Shown here piece by piece: positions 46,680 through 58,866 of a DNA stretch of 64,000 nt. The stretch lies in assembly GCF_000005505.3 (NCBI RefSeq), contig NC_016131.3, positions 27,705,001-27,769,000 of the forward strand, in the 5' to 3' direction. The translations under genes were made by a program, and so were the position numbers. Below the pieces are notes generated by a model. The model saw nothing but the letters and a program-made list of their open reading frames with translations. It did no database searches and was not told where the DNA came from. Numbering within the stretch: position 1 is the first letter of the stretch; each line of letters opens with the position of its first letter. The DNA comes from Brachypodium distachyon (taxonomy: Eukaryota; Streptophyta; Magnoliopsida; Poales; Poaceae).

Positions 46680-49600
46680 TTACATGGATGGGAGATGGCA
46701 ACTCTGGGATCCGATGTTCTCCAGGCCTTCGGACTTTATTTGGTCTCCATCAGAACCATATGATGAGAGCAACTTCCGCTGCAATCAGGGGATGAACCGA
46801 TCAGGATTTCAAAACAGCACATCAGAACATGGCAAACAGTGATTCTCGAAGTCCCATGCAAAACAGAAGATATACCGCTTATGAACAGGGTTAATATGTA
46901 CAAACAGTATCTTCAGGACCACAAAAAGAGCATATTTTCAGAGTTACATGGGCATAACATGTTCCATATATTGCTTCTATGGGCTACGGTCATTACACTA
47001 TTATAATGTCATGACATCGATCATCACTCATAAGTGTAATTACGTTTGAAAAGAGATAGAGTGAGTTCAGTTCCTGCAAGCTAAAAGTTCACAGTGAAAC
47101 AAACGAAATAGCAGATTGTATGGAAAGATCAGCACGATGCTAACACATCAAGCACTCACACTTTCTTTTAGCGGAACAGATCCCCCGGTGAAAACATGGC
47201 AGGAGAAAAGATGTCACTCAAGGAAAGCTAATCAAGGTTCAAGGAACAGATAGTTGCTATGTCAAGGTAGGGAGGATAATATATTGAAGTTATAGGTTTC
47301 AAATACACCAGTCTAATGAAATTAAGTACCCTCTCCATCCAAAAATATAATATAAGGCTAATAAGGATTTCTATGCCAAACTTTGTCCACCTATTAGAAA
47401 AATAATATGTGTATAATAAAAGGTATAACACTAGAAAGCATTTTCAGTACAAATCCAGTGTCACCACTTCTGCATCAGAATAACCTCATACTACTAGTCT
47501 AATAGTTGGTCAAAGTTTCACGTGAAATTCCGTCTTGGCCTAATATATTTGTAAGGAGGGAGTAGATAATAATTATTTTTCCAAATTTTTACTAGGCAGC
47601 ACAAACATGGAACAAGATTTGAGCTAATAAGAACCCTAATTGTGCACTGTCTAGAAACCACGTGACTTTAAAATCAGAATACTAGGAGTTTTTGTTTCCA
47701 TTACTATTGTGAAGCATATAGCGGAATTTCAGGGAGTTCTATGGACAATGGTCGACAGTGGTAACAAACATCTGAGAGTGAAGACACTAATATCATGGAA
47801 TTACTGCACTGGGTAAAGTTGTTGCAAAGTTTAATGATAGTATGGTAAAAATATTTGATTGCCACTATAAGGTGTGGAAAAAGAAGAAATAAAACTTACA
47901 TGGGCCTCAAAGTCTGGGCTAGTCAAGTTCAACGCTAAATTTCTCATCAGCAGTACTGCCTGTAGATTAATCCATTCAACAGATAAATCCATTACAAGTT
48001 GAACACCAAAGTTCGTATGAACAAATACCAATAATCATATGAAATACAGTCATGAACGGATAACAATGAAATGCGTCAACCAGAACTCAAGACTGTTTAA
48101 CAAAATAAAGAGAGAAGAACAGAGAGGAAGAGAAAATACAGGCAACTCAAAATAATGTTGTGTATCTGAAAGGTTTTACTTTCTGGTGCAAAAGGAAATG
48201 TGGCGCTTGGCAATGCTTATTTGATTACATCAACTGGATGATTTAGCCTCAGGGATGGAAAACACTTAGTGTTTCTTATATTCTAAAAATAGCATGAGCA
48301 TTGTGAAATGTTAGTGATCCTTAAAACTTTAGTACATGAAACTCATCTAACATCAGTACTACTAGAATTTATAACTCTAGAGAACATAGTAACTGTGATT
48401 TGTTTTCAACTCTAACTGTGTTCAGAAAAGAGAATTTATGCCAGGATATCAGAAAAAGTATCTAAACCTCAAGAATGCACTCTATGTATGATCATTCGGA
48501 CATGACTACTAGAGTCTCCCGAGTCAACAACTATCTCTACACGACAACTATAGCCAAACTACGGCCCAAAACTAGCAAACGGAAGCAGTAATCAGCCATA
48601 GAGCTACATAGCAGATAGTGTCACTGAAATAGAAAGGCTATTGTAAAATGATGAAACTTCTCTGGTAAAAAAAAAATAGATCTTACAGCAGCCATACCGT
48701 TTCCATATCAATCGGATCCATCGCCTTTAACCTCTGCAAATGCCCACTAGTATCTGGATCGAATACGCTTCCGAGAAAGTTGTATACTTGGGAAAAATCT
48801 GGCATAGCTGCATGTGTAATCAGGAAGCAGAAAAGTTAAGGGTACAGTGGTAAAAATGAACTCAGTCTCCTGCCCATATTTCTACTTAAGGGATATTTAA
48901 ATAATAATAAAATATAATATATTGCATAGTACGTTAAGAATTCATGGACATGTTACGAACAAAACACATTAGGAGTTCAGACATGACAAATTGGTGTCTT
49001 ATCATCTCAGATCAAAAGGCCAGGCTTCTCAAACAAAGAGCTGACTCTGCAAGGCTTGAGGCTGCTAGTTATAAGCTGGCCTATGTCATTAGGTCACTTC
49101 ATAAGACAATACAATTGGGCATACCTTCAACAGATAGGCTCAATTGTGTTTCATAATTGATCCTTTCAAATATACAGAAGAGATAAGTCATTCGTCAGGG
49201 ATTTCTCAGTCAACACTATGCTTTCCCTTCTTAAATTCCATGTGCAGAACTACAATGACCTTAATGACTGAAAGAATGAGCTAGCCTGCTAGTTGTCAAT
49301 GTACGTCGGTACGTGTGCCAGGATGTCCAACGAAGAATAATGCACGGGACTTAAACAACAGTGCATCTACAACTCTATTAGTTCTACTATTCTTGTGACA
49401 TCAATTCAAAGAATTAAGTCGACCTCCTGCGGCGGAGAGTACAGAACACTAGGAAAGGAGATGGGCTCCTCAATTTTACAGTTTTTCTACAGTTTATGAA
49501 AAACCTGGAAATCATATTTGTGTGGGGTTGCCAAATGCCAATTGCTTCCTAGTAACATCCTAATCTCAAACAGGTTTAAAGGACAGAAGATCAACTTCAA

Positions 49601-51661
49601 AACTTAGTTTCCACTGACCTACCAGATTGGCCCAGGCTGCCGAACATGGATCAAAATATATAAAATTAGAAGATAGCATTGATACACCAAGGCTAATATA
49701 ACAGAATAATATCTAATAGCACTGGGGCAAGGAAAGAACGGTTTCAAAAATTTCAATCCATCACAACTAAGCTGCTGGCCTAGATAAAAGTTGTCATGAT
49801 GAATTTGCGTAGTGAATGCTGCATGAGAAAACTCACCACGGAGTGGTGGAAGCACATTTTCTTGTTCAACTGCCTCAGAAGTTGGCCAAGTTCCAGATTG
49901 GCTCTCTATGCTACTAGAGCAGTTATTGGTTGCGACACCAGCACCTGGACCTGCGAAATATGTGAAACCTTAGTATTTCCTCCATGAATCGTTAATCTTC
50001 AAACTTCAAAACATGATTTTCATGATGTTTGAACTATAGGGTGCACTGGATCTTGGGAGCCAAATGGGGTTTCCGTTATACGGATAGTAAATAACAAACC
50101 TTGTGTATGATCTGCACTAAAAGGAACGAGGGCATTGTCCCAGGAAGGCACCGCAGCATTTGCACTTGTGTTTGGTACAACGATAGATGTATCCATAGGC
50201 ATAACCCCTTCTTGATCCCTCGTCGCTGTCAGAAGAGGGGGTTGTTGTGATGAAACGGCTTGGGGTGCTGCAAGGGCTAAATAAATTTGAATCATTAATA
50301 CCTAAATTGGAAACAGTGCATGGCAGAGCCTAGAAATATGAAAGATAAATACCACTCTTGGAGGCCTTCTGTGGATATGGATGGGCTGCCTTACGCTTCG
50401 GCCGGGGTGGGGGCAAATGTTCACCTGTACCATTCTTTTGAACCTTCAAAAAGTACTTCTGTGCATGGCTCCTTATCTGTCAAAGGAAATGCAGTGTCAA
50501 GAGGATTTATAGCTCGCTAATTTTCTTAATGATATTGTCCTCTCTAATAAACACAATTGGCAATTCTATCGTTTATTCAACTTTGTCAACGAAACTCAAC
50601 TCGTTTCACTTATAATAATGTGTGTTACGCAATAGTTAAACAATGTGTATAACAATGTTACACTTTGTCAAATCTCACTATGAAAGTTAAAAAATGTGTA
50701 TATTAATGTGTGTCACACTAAAAGGCACAGCTAAGACAATTAACACTGTTTAATTTAATTTGTTTAGTACACATTTGCAAAGCAAGAAGGCAGAAATATG
50801 AAACAGCTACAAACCATACCTGTATCACGGTTTTTGAGCCAACAAAAGCTTCTATCTTTTTCCAATCACGATCAAACCTACAACAAGACAAGAAGAAAGA
50901 GGGCAGTTAGAGAAAATGCTCAGTTACCAACCCTCATCCGGTGTTACATCGGTTGGACTTGAATCCCATCTTAAAACAGATCACATCAAATCCCTTGAAA
51001 CTACAAGCATACAATAAAAACACCGCCCGAACCGAGCCCCGGGTACTTTTACCACATTTCAGCCGTAAAACGAATCAAAACCCAAGATTCCATTCTACGA
51101 TAAGAACTACCCCAAAATGCCAGGAGGCACGGTTGAAAAGTGCCTGGCAGCCCCAAACCAGGAAATTTAACAGATTCAGCAAAATTCTCATAGAACCGTC
51201 CACCAAAAGATTAAACTTTGGCATTAAAATTCTGGCATTTAGTGAAGCAGATGCATAAATTCTACTTCCGCTACCCACACCGCCACCGCCCCACACATGA
51301 GGCAGAGCAAACCCAACACCAATCCGGACTACAAACCACCAGATTTTTTCTGGACTAAGAGTAGGCGAAGGGGCGGCGAAAATGGAGCAACGAATACTCA
51401 CAGCTGCAGGGCCTCGAGGAACTTGTCGTGCTCCGGCTCGGTCCAGCTCTCCCTGGACTTGGTGATGGTGTAGGGCTTCCTCACCTTCCTCGCCTCCTCC
51501 TCCGCCGGCACGGCCATCGGCGCCGCGAGCACCAGCTCCTGCTGCTGCGGCGGCGGCGGCTGCTTCCCGCTCGCTTTCGCTCCGTCCCCCCCTCCGCCTC
51601 CGCCGGCCACCACGGCGGCCGCGGCCTCGAGCGGCTTGGGCGTCGCGCTCATCGACACCAT
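46680..51661 (-). CDS. REVEILLE-type single-MYB (SHAQKYF) transcription factor with LCL domain
   Basis: Eight exons join in frame: 51661-51402, 50877-50820, 50476-50353, 50267-50100, 49950-49837, 48807-48698, 47959-47900, 46778-46680, giving 330 residues. The MYB-like domain begins [18 protein letters not shown] and continues [20 protein letters not shown] and [15 protein letters not shown], with the SHAQKYF signature at 109-115. [17 protein letters not shown] segment follows. Exons 6 and 7 encode the LCL domain ([37 protein letters not shown]), which marks the RVE3/4/5/6/8 subgroup rather than CCA1/LHY. Arabidopsis members bind the evening element and act with LNK proteins to activate clock genes. 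An ATG three codons downstream (MSATPKP) is an alternative start. The species-specific RVE number cannot be assigned by sight. Confidence 0.93.
47329..47562. mobile_element. Long Stowaway-like MITE in REVEILLE intron 7
   Basis: CCTCTCCATCCAAAAATATAATATAAG at the left faces TTGTAAGGAGGGAG at the right, with TA at 47327-47328 and 47563-47564. It is about 234 bp; the ends are imperfect. Confidence 0.7.
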
Positions 51662-52257
51662 CCGCAGCAGCAGCAGCTCCGATTCGGAAGGCTCTCGACT
51701 GGGCTAGGGTTTCTCTCTCGGCCTCTCGGGTGCGTGGGGAATGGAATGACGATGGGTGGTGATGTGGTGCTCAGCGCGCGTGCCAGGGGCGACTCGAAAG
51801 GGGATCGGGCAGGGGATGTTGTTCTTGTTGTTTGTGCACGCTACTAGCTGCTTCGGGGAACGCCTCGCCTCGCTCGCTGCTGGCCACAAGCGTGGCCTTG
51901 GTCGGTCGCTTGGGGCTGTGGCCTGTGGGGTGGGTGGCCTTTTTTTTTCCCCCGATGCTCTCTCGTGCACCGAACGCGTGTGCATCCCTCGTCGGTGTGC
52001 TGGACTGAAGTACTGAACCTCTCTGCTTGCTTGGCCGGGCAAAGTTGCGGGGATATTCGTTGTATTCCCGTTTCGTTTTCTTCCTTGGATCGAATCTGCT
52101 GCTGCTGCTGCATATGCGTTCGCCAGTTATTAAATGGAAATGTAAAAAAAATAGATTTATTTTAAGTCGCAAAATAAATAAATTGTGACCAAGTTCATAG
52201 AAATTCTACCAACAATCGTAACTCGAAATCAATTTGATGTAAAGTTGATAAATAATA

Positions 52258-52370
52258 CTTCCTCCGATCATAAATTGTTGTCGAAATATTACGTCTATTT
52301 GGACGCTTTTTAAAAATAGATACATCCATATTTGGACAAATTCGAGTCAAGAATTTAGGATCAGAGTGAG
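52258..52370. mobile_element. Diverged Stowaway MITE
   Basis: CTTCCTCCGATCATAAATTG and the imperfect inverse ending GGATCAGAGTGAG are flanked by TA at 52256-52257 and 52371-52372. It lies about 600 bp upstream of the REVEILLE start. Confidence 0.6.
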
Positions 52371-54100
52371 TACTATTTTTCTAATGAATACTTTTTCTAT
52401 AAACTTGATCAAACTTCAAGACGCCTGACTTAGGAGACAACTAAGAGTTCTTATATTTAGGACCGAGTAGAAAATTAGCGATGTTATTATTAGTATAACA
52501 GGATCAAACTAGGAGGATTTAGATTTTGAAAAAAAAAAGGTAGACCATATTAAACGCACATATTAAAATTTATCCATGTCTAGTCACTTCCCTTGTACCC
52601 AAAAATGTGGAGTAATATCTATCAAATATCTTATCCGTTTGGAGGTGGGAGTGACGAAGAGGCTGCCGACATGCAAATTACACTTCACCATGGCTTGAGC
52701 CTAGGGGGCCATACGAGGACCATTTTTTTTCTCGCAAAAAGAAAAATAAACTTTGTAGGTTGTTGCGTGCCGGCTTTCAGGAAAACTTTGCCTCTGCCCC
52801 AACCAAAGCTTTCGTAAACCGGCCCACGATACAAGCTCTGGCGGTCCATCCGGCCGATCGGTTTGTTTCAGGCCGACAGAACTGGCCAAGCCCGACGCCG
52901 ACGGCTGCTGATCCACGCTGCAGGTGCCGATAGAGAAACAAACGGTGTTCTAGACTTCTAGTACTGCTGTGCAGAGACAAAAAAAATTTGTAAAATTGAA
53001 GGATAGAAATGCTTGTGCGGCGAAGGGGAGGATAAAATTGAAGGACCGGGGAATGCTCCAGGCTCCTGCGGACGCTGATGTGCACGAGGCAGAAGGATAT
53101 TTTCTTACGGTTTTTTATTGTTTTTATTTTTTATTATTATCGGGATAAGTTAGGTGGTGAGCCCAAGAGAAATACGTCACCGAGGACACAAAAGCGCCTT
53201 TCTGTGCTTGGGGATTGCCGTCTCCGCTCCAGCCCCCGGTCATCGCCATTTTTCAATGACGGTCCCTGTGAGCGTGCCGATCAAAATTCCTTCGTTATTA
53301 TTACTGAAAAAGAAATTTAATCCGGACTCTGACATTGGATACAGAAATTTTACTACTAACCTTTTTGGATCGTAGGATGTTTGAAGGAAAAATAAAAAAA
53401 ATTGACCGTAAAGAATAATTCTTATAGATGTCATTTTGATAGTAGGATTTGCACCGTTGGAATTTCATAGGATAGAAACTTTTCTCTAAATTCTACTTTG
53501 GAGAAATCCAAACATGAGGTCTAACCTCTTTGAAACTTTTCTTTGAAAGTTCTGATGCATCTTCTATATATCTCTCTTCTCTTATTCCATCTAATCTCAA
53601 AAAAATTATATTTTTTCTATGAAACATTCAGACACTTTTTTCAAACATTTCTTATGTTTTGAATTCTTACAGTATTCAAAATGCAATGACATTTCGATCC
53701 TATATTTTTTTCCTATTACTATTCTGCACTTTGTTTTGCTCATCTGATAGGAACGTAGCTCAGGGATAGATTTTCGTCCATAGTCAGATCCTGATTGCAG
53801 GATCTGGCGAGTGGGTTTCCTACCCGTGTAGTGTTCTTGATTGGTTCTCTTCCTCTTTTTCTCTCGTTCTCTTTTCTGTCGTGAGTCCGAAACATTTTTG
53901 TATTTTTGTTATGTTTTATAATGGAAAGGGGAGAGATTTTTGTTTGAAAAATACTCCCTTCGTTCTTAAATACTTGTCGTGATTTTAGTGCATACTTGCC
54001 TTTTGGATTCCTACTGTCCAGAGAGGCCTTACATTAACGAAAGAGGCAGACGTTTATGCAAATCTAACCGACTTTACGGGTGTGAATTAACAATTTGCCC
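52371..54100. other. Intergenic between the divergent REVEILLE and OTU genes
   Basis: No gene is supported. The AT-rich stretch 53340-53720 and a single MITE-like end (ATACTCCCTTCGTTCTTAAATA, from about 53950) are the only marked features. Confidence 0.4.
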
Positions 54101-54268
54101 TACAACAAAGAAGAAAAATATCAAATTGTAAAGTAAGAAAAAGGGAAGAGAAAGCGACAATTTCTACCTCTTTCCTCTCGCGTCCGACAGCAAGTGCTGC
54201 TGCGAGCTACTGAACTCGACCCCCTCTCTTGTCGCGCGCGCGGCGGCCGGCCCTGATCCGAGAAGCCA

Positions 54269-55464
54269 GTAAGTTCCTTCCCTTCTCCGATCATCTCCCC
54301 CGATGGGGCCTTCTCGCGATTGATCACGATTCGGCTCCGTCAGCGCCCTCCGCCGCCGACCTCTGAAGCTTCGCTGCTGCTGCTTCTCCTTTTCTTTTCT
54401 TTTATCTTTAGGAGGGTTTGATTTCTTTACTGGCCCTTTGGATGTTTTCTTTACTATGTAGATTTTTTTTTGCCTGATGCTTTTCCTCCTGATCATCGAG
54501 AATCTTGCTTGAGCTCGATTTGAAGTGACGAGCGAAGATCGTCTGGTGGTTGGTTGATACAGGTAGTGTAGAAAAAAAAGGACCTTTATTAGTCGTTAGA
54601 TTGATTCATCCAAGATCCGGTTGCTTCATTGCCAACCTAATAATTTTCGACCTAGTTATCTACCCAGGTGAATTTGCTGGATAGAATAATATTTCATCTT
54701 TTTGATCATGGTATTACTATGCTAGATTGCTAGGAGAGGTGAACTTAATCTGTGGCTTATTTGAGCTACTCCTACGTGTTGTGCTTACTCGGTAGTAGTA
54801 TCTATGATTGATTGGTTCATCAGTTTGATTCCTCCGGAAAACAACCCTCTGGGTTGTCCTGGGTTCAGTTCACCCACGGATCACCGTCAGTGTTGCATTG
54901 ATCCTATAAAAGCAGCCTGATCTCATAGGTTTGGAATTTCGATAGGGAGCAATGAGGTATTGGGAGTTGGAACTGTCTGAAATTTTCACTCATCAGAGGC
55001 AGAGGAATTACACCCGAGAGATGCACACTTCGCTATACTGCAGTGTTGCTGGCTTCTTATCCACTCCATTATTGCTAGTCCCTGTCATGTGCCATTTGGC
55101 TTGTTGAGATTGGATTACATATCCCGGAAGAATCCATGTGTAGGTATTAATTATGAGGCGTAAGGAAAGGGAGTAATCAAAATATGATCTGAATATCTCC
55201 TTTTTTTTCAACAAAGGAAGAATATCATTATCTTTCAGCCTCTGCATCTAAATGTTGTACACAGCCATGATCTGAATATCTCCTTACTGGCTGGTTAAGT
55301 TTTGAGTAAGCAAACAACGAAATGTTTGGATGGTACAATGCTGAGAAAATAAGCTTGTTGGTTGCTATCAGTTGCTTTGAGACTTCTGTCTAGTATTAAC
55401 TGCTGTTTTGAATATATGTTGCCTGACTCTGGCAGTAACTTGCTGCTACTTTCTTTCTTTGAAG
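54269..55464 (+). other. Probable 5' UTR intron of the OTU gene
   Basis: A strong donor (GCCA|GTAAGT) at 54269 follows a GC-rich leader-like stretch (about 54150-54268). A pyrimidine-rich acceptor (CTTTCTTTCTTTGAAG) ends at 55464, 47 bases before the ATG. The model is inferred from signals only. Confidence 0.45.
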
Positions 55465-55511
55465 ACTACCGGATGGTCTAAGATCTTGTCAAATGTTCAT
55501 GTGGAGATAGT

Positions 55512-57563
55512 ATGTCTGAACAACATGATCGTGTTAGTAAAAGCTCTAGTTCAAGCATCAGCAGCAGCACTCAGGAGAGCGAGGAGGAAGTGTCCGTAAC
55601 CATAGGTAGCCTCCTTGCCCAAGCAAGGAACGACAGTGGACGTAGTCTCGGGAAGCGCCTCTTACATTTGGGTTCAATCCCGGTAATTAAGAGTTAATCA
55701 TCATTTCTTTCTCTTTAATCTTTTAGTGCTCTTTGCTTGAGCTTTACCCCTAGTCGGTGTAGCACTCCATAATCTGTAAAATTTCTTAGCTTTATGACAA
55801 AAGTACTGACACCCTGTCTTATGGTTATGGCAGCACACTCCTCGAGTTAATGGGGACATTCCTGATGTTGACAATGCAACTTTGGATCATGAAAGATTGT
55901 TGGAAAGGTAAAGATCAGATCTCTCCCTCCCTTCTACTTGAATGTGAACATCATTTTGTAAGATTATTCTTATAAAATATATATGATCATGCACCTTTTA
56001 TTTTGACAGATTGGGCACTTATGGTTTGGCTGAGTTTCAAATAGAGGGAGATGGGAATTGCCAGGTTTGTTTACCCCCCCCCCCCCCCCCAATGCAGGAG
56101 ACTTGCATAAATTACTTTTAAAGATAACATGCCAAATTTCCTATTCTTACTTAATCAATATTATTCCCATTTTAATGCCACTATTGGCCTGTTGTTACAG
56201 TTTCGAGCTTTGGCAGACCAGATCTTCTGCAATCCCGAGTATCACAAACATGTGAGGAAGGCAGTCATGAAACAGGTAATATGTTTGTCTCAACCCATGG
56301 ACATTCTGTAGTAACCTAAATAAATACATTACTCACATTGCATACTTGATCATATAATTTCATGGATATGCAACTATTCTGAAGCGCTATTCTGCTGTTT
56401 AGCTAAAGGAGTTCAGGAAACGCTATGAAGGCTATGTACCAATGGAATATAAGGTGTACTTGAAGAAAATGAAAAGGTTCTAGTTGAGCACAGATTGGGC
56501 TGCTTGAGACGCTATACTAAAATTTGAGTATGCTCATAGCTTTGTAACGTATCTCCTGCAGATCTGGGGAATGGGGCGATCATCTGACCTTACAAGCGGC
56601 TGCAGACCGGGTAACATGACACCTCTAATTTAAAGATGGCTGGATGGTTTCTGCGGCACTTTTGGATAAATGTTCTTGTGGTCCCTAACATTCTGAAAAT
56701 AGCTCAAACACATGTAACTTCTATCCACATCCCTTAAGAATCGTACTTTGAGGTATGCAATAGTAAGTGTGCTTGATGTCATTGGTTCCCGGTCCATGAA
56801 AAGTGATATTAAATTTCTGATCGAAGGCGTTCGATATTTCTCTGACTGTTAGCATTCATTCATATTCTTGTGCTGAAACTTACGATATGAGGTTTATTGA
56901 TCAATCGGGTTTTGCAATCTTTACTAGTGCTTCTCTCAGAGCTTTCATGTTTTCATCAGCACTCGTGCTCATGGCATTAACATGTCATTTTCCCATGTTT
57001 GTAATTTGGCTAACCCCTGCTCCTGTTATATATCTACTTGCCGACAGTTCGGTGCCAAAATTTGTTTGGTGACGTCATTTAGAGACACCTGCCTAATTGA
57101 GATAGTCCCCAGGGATATGACTCCCACAAGAGGTGAGAACTGAGATGCTCCAAGCCCCCAACACTCATATATTTAGTTCTAATGTCTGTTATGCTCTTGA
57201 TATAATCATGCATTCCAGACATATTTCCATTTCCACGACGGTGTGTTTATATTCCATCAGAGATATGCTATCTAATCCTTCCATGTCACTGTTTCAGAGC
57301 TCTGGCTGAGCTTCTGGTGTGAAGTACACTACAATTCCTTGTATGGAACTGACGGTGAGTGTTTTGCTTAGACCTGCTGATTTGGTGAAACATTTGCATT
57401 TACATTTTCTCCAAGCCATTATAAATTTTAACAATCCCTTCCACTTTAGGCATATTTCTTTATTATCTGGTCGGTGGTCGTTCTAACTTCTAAATGAGCT
57501 CCTGCTGTGTACACTGCAGATCTCCTGACTCGCAAAACTAAGAAGAAGCATTGGCTGTTCTAG
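55512..57563 (+). CDS. OTU-domain cysteine deubiquitinase
   Basis: Nine exons join in frame: 55512-55682, 55834-55907, 56010-56064, 56201-56275, 56403-56476, 56562-56610, 57048-57132, 57298-57354, 57520-57563, giving 227 residues. OTU proteases remove ubiquitin using a Cys-His-Asp centre. The catalytic loop is GDGNCQFRALADQ with D96 and C99. The catalytic histidine is in WCEVHYNSLY at H205. The N-terminal 60 residues are serine- and glutamate-rich and probably flexible, and the C-terminus is short and basic (TRKTKKKHWLF). The family resembles plant OTU9-OTU11-like enzymes; the exact member and ubiquitin chain preference are unknown. A 17-C run lies in intron 3. Confidence 0.93.
56074..56090. 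repeat. Run of 17 C's
   Basis: Located in intron 3 of the OTU gene, 10 bp after the donor of exon 3. Length is likely to vary or be misassembled. Confidence 0.85.
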
Positions 57564-58866
57564 GGCGGTCCCGAATTCCGAGGAGCTTCCCTGAGTCCCG
57601 TCAGTTTGGCGATGTCTGTAGTACTATCCGCTAGCACTTACTCCCATCCCATGGCCAGCGTTGTAAAATCCAAGTTGAGGCCTTGTTTAGTAGAACCAAG
57701 AATTTGGCAGGAAACAACCACGAAAATACCCCGTGTTCCAAACACGCCCTGAGTTTGCGTAGGCTTATGAGCTAAATTGTACAGCAACTTCAATATATTT
57801 TGCAAAGAGAAAACAGATTGAGCTTTTAACTTTCAGCTCCATGAGTCTTATGTTGTAGTACAGTAGTGCATTGCAAAGTGTTCATTTTGCATGGTTATGG
57901 CTTTATGAGTTATTCATATCTCCAGAATACACAGTAGTGTTAAAAAATATATACATGGTAGCACGGTAAACTTGAAGCTAGACCTATGTGCTACTGCTAC
58001 CAATAGAGCACCAGGTGTGTTTTTGTGGTTTTTGGTGTTTAATGCACAACACATTCATTTAGATGTGTGTTAATAATAACATAGATCATAAAACCTTTCA
58101 GCATTTATTGCTGGAAAAACTTATAGTCGTATTTCAATTTTTTTGTTTTGTTTTAGATGAACACATACCTATTTCTTTTCAAGAATCACTCATGTACTTC
58201 AGTTAAATCCAGATTCAGAGATTACCTTGCCACTGCCCCCAGCCCACGATTTATCCATGTGGCTGGGCCTAGATAAAAGGTATCCATGTGGGCTGGGCCT
58301 AGACGCCTACCACATGGTGTAGTCAGCCTTCCGAGTTCTTTTCTTTAGAAAATGAAAAAGGCTTCTGAGCTCTGAGCTGTGACGTTATCGTCCTCTCCTC
58401 CTCAAAACAAATACGCAAATAATAGAAGGAAAGAAAATGTGACGCCATTGATGCGTCTGCCGAAGCTCCGTGTCTCCTCCATTGACCGCGGGAAGCAGCA
58501 GTTCGTGCGTGAGCCATTACGTCCGCTCGCCGTCGGCACCACACGCCAACCATATAATCCCTCCTCGTCGTCGAGGCCATCGCCGTCTGACTTCCCTTGC
58601 TCCACTCCGCATCTTCTTCCCAGTCCCAGCACGAGGATAGGGTAGAATAATCTAATCAAACCGGAGATCCCCCGCGAATCAGGGGAGTCCGGTTCAGTGC
58701 CCGCCACCGCTCTACCAGCTCCACTCACCACCTAATCCGTCCCAGCGACAGTTAATTCTTGGAGGATCCCCTCGGTTCCGCTCGAGCTAATCCGATCGGC
58801 CTTGTCTTATCCCGGCTGCGATTTGAGCTGAGAGGATTCCACCCGACTGAGTGGAAATAGAGAGAT
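57564..58866. other. OTU 3' region and MOCOS promoter
   Basis: No gene is supported. The OTU 3' UTR probably occupies the first 300-400 bp. A 29-bp duplication of ATCCATGTGG(G)CTGGGCCTAGA lies at 58253-58303. GC-rich leader sequence from about 58480 precedes the ATG at 58867. Confidence 0.45.

Noticed and set aside
53749..53830. GTAGCTCAGGGATAG, similar to a tRNA A-box region
   Set aside because: No matching B-box, anticodon arm or acceptor stem could be folded around it.
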